A stretch of 49,107 nucleotides of DNA from Chara braunii (taxonomy: Eukaryota; Streptophyta; Charophyceae; Charales; Characeae). A program made the translations under genes and the position numbers. This document shows positions 44,762-49,107 of the stretch, piece after piece. How positions within the stretch are numbered: position 1 is the stretch's first letter; every line of letters begins with the position of its first letter. A model generated the notes under the pieces. It did no database searches. It was not told the origin of the DNA and was given only the letters and a program-made list of their open reading frames with translations. The stretch covers positions 1,530,876 through 1,579,982 of the forward strand of contig BFEA01000384.1 in assembly GCA_003427395.1 (NCBI GenBank), written 5' to 3'.

Positions 44762-45592
44762 TCAGGGAACAAACTTCCAATAGTAAGATGCGAGATCAAG
44801 GAAAGAAAGCAGTTCGTGAATGTTTGCGGGTTGAGGCCAGTCACGTATGACCTCAACCTTGGTTGCCTCGGGTGCGAGGCCTGCAGCAGACAACCGATGC
44901 CCAAGATAGATGACGCTATCCCTCCCAAACTCAGATTTCTCTAATTGCGTTTTCTTGAGGATGGTGACCACTTCCTCAAGGTGCTTCATGTGTTCCTCGA
45001 TGGATTTGCTGAAGATCATAATATCATCAAGATACACCATCACAAACCGACCAATCTGTTCGCGGAGGACCTTGTCCATAAGGCTTTGAAAAGTGGTCGG
45101 TGCGTTCGTGAGGCCGAAGGGCATTACTGTAAATTCATAAAGCCCATCTCGTATTTTGAACGCAATCTTGTGCCGGTCCGCCGGATCGACTTCAATCTGA
45201 TGGTATCCAGACTTGAGATCGATCTTGGAGAAGACCTTACACCCATCGACAACATCAAGCAAGTCATCTATGTGTGGTAATGGGAATGCATTATTTCTGG
45301 TGATGCGGTTTAGACCGCGATAATCGATACACATACAGAGTTTGCCTCCTTTCTTAGGGACGAACAAAATAGGTGCACCAAATTCAAATTCGCTAGGTTT
45401 GATCCAACCCTTGTCGATCATTTCGTCGATTTGTTTCCACAACAGGAACAACACCTTCGACCAACTTGATTGTGTGTCGTTCCGATCATGTGGGGACTCC
45501 ACGTGGTTCGGCCAGAACTTCCGGGAATCGGTCAAGTAGGTTTTGAATGCTTGTTGGGACCGGTGGGGGTGAAGGATCAGCAAACGGGTCAC
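44762..45592 (-). pseudogene. Ty3/gypsy reverse transcriptase
   Basis: The best preserved coding segment in the window. In order: GWIKPSEFEFGAPILFVPKK, CIDYRGLNRIT, CKVFSKIDLKSGYHQIEV (motif A), YEFTVMPFGLTNAPTTFQSL (motif B), FVMVYLDDIMIFSKS with an intact YLDD (motif C), and YLGHRLSAAGLAPE with RDWPQPANI (start of the connection). It ends at TGA 44762-44764 in the context KFVP-stop-FSVVARPL, where CGA (Arg) is expected. The first ~25 residues (45592-45520) are probably out of frame. Confidence 0.9.
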
Positions 45593-45599
45593 CTAAATC

Positions 45600-45938
45600 A
45601 GGTCACAGATTACGAATGGAGTCGACCGAATCTGAAGTAGTGTCATTTGGACTAGTAGAAGGTACAAAAGTAGAAGTGCTAGAAGTAGACTCATTAGGTG
45701 AAGTAGTATTGGTACTAGCCCCGAAAGTAGATGGCACATGAGTAGGGCGAACATAAGCAACATACATTTGTTCGTTCTCTTTGTGCTTGTGCTACTTTTT
45801 GCAGAACTACATGGCATTGAGAAAAGTCACTTGGAACTCGTGCTTCTCATCCAAGAGGAAGGGAAGCTCCTTCCCTTGAGCATCATTGACCATGAAAAGT
45901 GACTCCTTCCTCTTGGTGCATTAGCATTGGGGTTGCAG
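45600..45938 (-). pseudogene. Protease-RT spacer of the Ty3/gypsy polyprotein
   Basis: A Ser/Thr/Pro-rich stretch (TFGASTNTTSPNESTSSTST) preceded by KELPFLLDEKHEF. It carries at least three stops. Length and composition fit the low-conservation linker between protease and RT in this family. Confidence 0.5.
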
Positions 45939-46187
45939 TCAGCCCAAGCCAAGGACAGCGTTGAAGGGACACTTGTCAAGCATATAGAAGTTCAATGCGT
46001 GGGTAACTGTCTTGTCCTTGTCAAAGGTAGTGCGCACACCTTTGACTGCATGCGTAGATGAGACAACTTCTTTGTTGCCTACTCGAGTCCGGCAAGGGTT
46101 CTGCAAAGCCACTTGCTTCATCCCCAAGCCCACTTTGCGTATCCCGTGTGGTGACATGAAGTTAGTTGTTGCACCACAATCAATCAA
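45939..46187 (-). pseudogene. Ty3/gypsy aspartic protease domain
   Basis: LIDCGATTNFMSPHG is the active-site turn (D-C-G-A-T; the Cys for Ser/Thr change is common in Ty3/gypsy elements), and YMLDKCPFNAVLGLG is the C-terminal flap-strand signature. It would process the polyprotein. Confidence 0.8.
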
Positions 46188-46414
46188 GACACGGAGATAG
46201 CGGTGGTTTATGAGACTTGAGCATGTTAATGTTTCATCTCATAAGTCAACCGTCTCAAACTCCTCCCAAGGCTCAACATACAAAGCATAACAAACTTCAG
46301 CCTTTAAATTAGCAGATGACGGGGCTTCAAGAGAGGACTGTTGAACTGCATCAGATCCAGTCTCCCTTGTCGTAGAGGGTGATGATGCCAACTCTACGCC
46401 CGATTCTGGTTTCC

Positions 46415-46672
46415 CTACAACCTATAACAATCTTGCATTTTATAGTTCGTTTTTTGGCAATGCAGGCAACCCCCTTTCTTCATTTTAGCCTTCCATTCAG
46501 CCTCACTGATCCGGAGGTCGACCCAAGGTTTAGTACTTGCATCCTCCGGTTTGGCTGGGATTTTGGTTCCCTTTGGAAGTGCGACAAAGCTCCTTACTGA
46601 ATTTTGGTTTTGGTTTTCCTTCTCATGGACAGTCTTTTTAAACGCACAAAATTTATCATCTTCATTGTTCAT
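46415..46672 (-). pseudogene. Gag nucleocapsid with an inactivated CCHC zinc knuckle
   Basis: GGCLHCQKTNYKMQDCYRL matches C-x2-C-x4-H-x4-C except that His is Tyr (CAT to TAT), so zinc and RNA binding are probably lost. Upstream residues are basic and Gln/Asn-rich, as usual between capsid and knuckle. Confidence 0.8.
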
Positions 46673-46703
46673 GTCAAATTCTTGAGTTGAAGAGCAGGCT
46701 GTG

Positions 46704-48062
46704 TTAGCGTCCTGCTCTTGACGCCAAGTTAAGCGCAGCTAAGCGATTGCTGCCACGAAATGGCCCGCGCACAAAAGTTTTTTTGCTGCTTGCTGTGGTA
46801 AGGAGGTCTCCTGCCTCCAGACTAACTACATCCTTTATTAAGGAAAACCAGTTAGTGTAACCGAAGAAATCCCTGCTTAGATGATTGGTTAATTGAGTGG
46901 GAACCGTACCTTTGACTACATCCAAACATGATTGCGTAGTCAACTCCAATCCTGGCGTTGCAAAGAACTTGCTGACATGCAGTTGCAATTCATGCATGGT
47001 GCCCTCCCACTTGCTGCGCTCGAGATCATCAAGTTGTATCCTTACTCTCGCAACAGCATGCGAATCTTTATATTGCTCTACTAGTATATCCTCAAGAATG
47101 GTAACCAGAGTCACTTTAAGTCACTCGAATAGGTTGATCTTGGAGTACCCAGCTTGCATGGCTTGGACTTCAGGGAAGCCCCTTACGACAGGCTCGACGT
47201 TTGTCCCCGGGATCAAGGACTGGTTCACTCATTGAGTGCCTTCTACCTCAAAGTAGGCTCTCATGGAGCTAATCCATGACTCAACGTCCTCCCAAATCTA
47301 GACGGTATCATCACCGCCTTCCTGTCCATGTATGGACTGCCATAGTTGGGTTCAGCTATTGCTGGATCCGATCCTAGGGTTGCGGCAGTTGCAGAACTTC
47401 CAGCGCTGCCGCTTGTAGCGGCAGTGGGAACTGCACCTGTCGCAGGTCCTAACTGATTAATCACCAAACTCAACGAAGAAGATTGAGAAGAAGGAGAAGA
47501 AAGGAGGGTACAAAGGTAGAACGGGGAAGAAAACTTGAGGTTTGGGCCTGATGCATGCTGGTCATTTGCTACAGCTCATCGTGATGCTCTTTGGCCATTT
47601 GAGCCATCTGAGTACGCATCTGACTCATCTCCTCGAGTAGTTGAGATTTAATACTCGGGAGTTCACTGAGCAAATGGTAATTCACAAGCGCACGTACATA
47701 CACAACTAGATCTCCTTTAAAGTCTGCATCAGATACATTTGAAACTGTTTTGAAAATAACCTCAAGTTCTTCAACGACTATTTTCCAGTCGCCTTTTCCC
47801 CAATTTCCTCCTCAACTAACTCTTTTTGATAGAGGGCCTCATACAACGGTTTATCAACCTCAACCGCTGCATCCATACGGGCTTTCAACATACCATAAAG
47901 TTTAGTCGATGCCATGCCAGAACCACTAGCCCCTTTAGTTGCCATGGCTTCTCTCGCTCTTCTCTCTTGTCTGCGCGTCTCTACGGGCATGTAGTGGATT
48001 TCAGCAAAAGAAATAAAGTGAAAATACAGAGAAGAAGATAGAACTCCTAGACGGAGCGGCAA
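46704..48062 (-). pseudogene. Ty3/gypsy gag (capsid region), several frameshifts and stops
   Basis: The probable start is the Met of MPVETRRQERRAREAM near 47990, followed by an acidic helix (LYQKELVEEEIG). After a one-base shift near 47785 come VVEELEVIFKTVSNVSDADF and a coiled-coil-like MSQMRTQMAQMAKEHHDEL, closed by a TAG at a likely CAG codon. 47473-47261 gives GSPYMDRKAVMIPSRF. Then MRAYFEVEGTQ with a TGA, and YSKINLFE with a TGA. 47114-46704 gives the capsid core ILVEQYKDSHAVARVRIQL and LERSKWEGTMHELQLHVSKF. The order matches plant Ty3/gypsy gag proteins. Confidence 0.75.
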
Positions 48063-48975
48063 ATATTTGGACTAGAGCAACCAAAACAATCAAAGAAATA
48101 CAATACATTCAGAAGAGAGTTCTGATTCCGCGTTCAAGTTCAGTCAGACCACGTACAAGATCCCCTTGAGCCTAATCCAACTGGCACCGTCAAAGTACCG
48201 CAAACCAGACTACAAGAAACATCATACAGCGATGGAGAATTGAGTGGTGTATAAGGTGCAGGTCAAGCATTGCATTGTGTCATTAGTCTGACGAAGCATC
48301 TCAGTCGAGATCCCCTCGACAGCGAGGGCTCTAATAAAAAGTAGAATACCGTATCCCAAACAGAAAATAGAGTGACAATGCGTCAACAGATTTGGGTCCA
48401 AGGGACCCCTCTTGTTTGTGCCCGGTCCCACTGAGTCCCAATGGGTCCCAAGTAGGTCGCGACCAAGTCCCAACCAAGGAGAGTCCCTCAAGGTCCTACT
48501 TTTTGCCTCTACCTTACTGAAAAAACGAATTTCAACTTCAAGAGAGAACCTATAGACTACATTCATTCAAAGATGAAAAGACAAAGCACTGTAGAAAGAT
48601 ATGGCTTTCAAAGTAAGATACTCTATTTCTACATCCATTAGGTTAGTAAGTAGTTCGAACACCAATGCACACAACCAAGACTCCAGAGTAGTAGGAAAGA
48701 GACCCAGAAGTACCCTAGTAGGACAAACAATACCATGCAGACATACATGGGCAACCCTTAGGTGCACGACACATACCTGAGTGGCCCAAACTCTGAGATG
48801 AAGTACAACTCACCCCCATTCCTCATGTGGTCTTCCTAACCCTATTCACTACCTCTACACTAGTGTCCTATCGTGTAGGAGGGTCTCACTTCGAACACAA
48901 AAGTGCAACGTCGGATCCCCCACTGATGTTGAAGAACGAAGTAGTAACTTGCAGTCCGTAGATGCAGAATGGCTA
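48063..48975. other. Probable 5' leader of the Ty3/gypsy element; no gene
   Basis: Lies upstream of gag on the minus strand. It has no resemblance to the 3' LTR, so the 5' LTR is not in the window, or has been lost. No convincing primer-binding site seen. GTCCCA-type short repeats occur at 48410-48475. Confidence 0.4.
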
Positions 48976-49004
48976 CCTCCCTCAAGATCGCCTACTTGAG
49001 GGAG
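48974..49004. repeat. Hairpin, 11-bp perfect stem
   Basis: CCTCCCTCAAG and CTTGAGGGAGG around the 8-base loop ATCGCCTA. Confidence 0.8.
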
Positions 49005-49107
49005 GCCCTCAAGTCACCAAGTGTCTCCCTTAGGTAGATTCCACGTCCGAGTGCCTCTCACTGTCGCCTCACTCAACTTGTCGCATGAAGTCCTCTTGAT
49101 GTGTCTC

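Noticed and set aside
48063-49107. Possible 5' LTR of the gypsy element
   Set aside because: No match to the 3' LTR blocks and no primer-binding site next to a CA end; the 5' LTR is probably outside the window.

Overview
The window looks like repeat-dominated nuclear DNA from a large plant-lineage genome. A charophyte-type green alga is my best guess, but this is inference. Three things point that way: an initiator-Met tRNA primer-binding site next to an LTR, a decayed Ty3/gypsy gag-pol, and a Penelope-like element (PLE) that appears to have the N-terminal GIY-YIG layout known from green algae. I see no intact single-copy host gene, rRNA, tRNA or CRISPR array. Almost every recognisable coding stretch belongs to a mobile element and carries stops, frameshifts or lost catalytic residues.

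Layout. 1-1164: end of an LTR retrotransposon LTR (+ strand) and its primer-binding site. 2424-6452 and 16489-20331: two direct copies of an unclassified ~4 kb repeat, each ending in a row of small hairpins. 6534-7130: minus-strand tandem array. 7699-8570: broken Ulp1/SENP-type (C48) cysteine protease, minus strand. 8687-9300: ~315 bp tandem duplication. 9987-10850: GC-rich low-complexity stretch. 10930-13294: no open frame of 60 codons on either strand. 14711-15237: frameshifted minus-strand frame of unknown function. 20332-29195: mostly non-coding, with several tandem repeats and one broken plus-strand frame with paired cysteines (23310-23604).

29196-38577 is the most interesting part. It is a minus-strand composite bounded at both ends by (TA)n. 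Reading on the minus strand from high to low coordinates it holds: a Josephin-like cysteine-protease domain joined to a RING-like Cys/His domain (37840-36970), a GIY-YIG-like nuclease (35405-35085), a proline-rich linker split by a solo LTR (34966-33577), a CxC-containing segment and PLE reverse transcriptase (33265-31167), a 15-bp minisatellite, a long foldback, and a second truncated copy of the RING-like segment (30121-29221). The direct repeats 36574-37468 and 29221-30121 flank the nuclease-RT unit as the pseudo-LTRs of PLEs do.

40310-42607: two LTRs of one family joined tail to tail. 42608-48062: internal region of a Ty3/gypsy element on the minus strand (gag, zinc knuckle, protease, RT, RNase H, integrase), whose 3' LTR is 41286-42607; its 5' LTR would lie beyond the window. 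The stops I traced in the gypsy and PLE frames are TGA or TAG, most at codons one C-to-T change from Arg or Gln. That fits decay by deamination of methylated cytosine.
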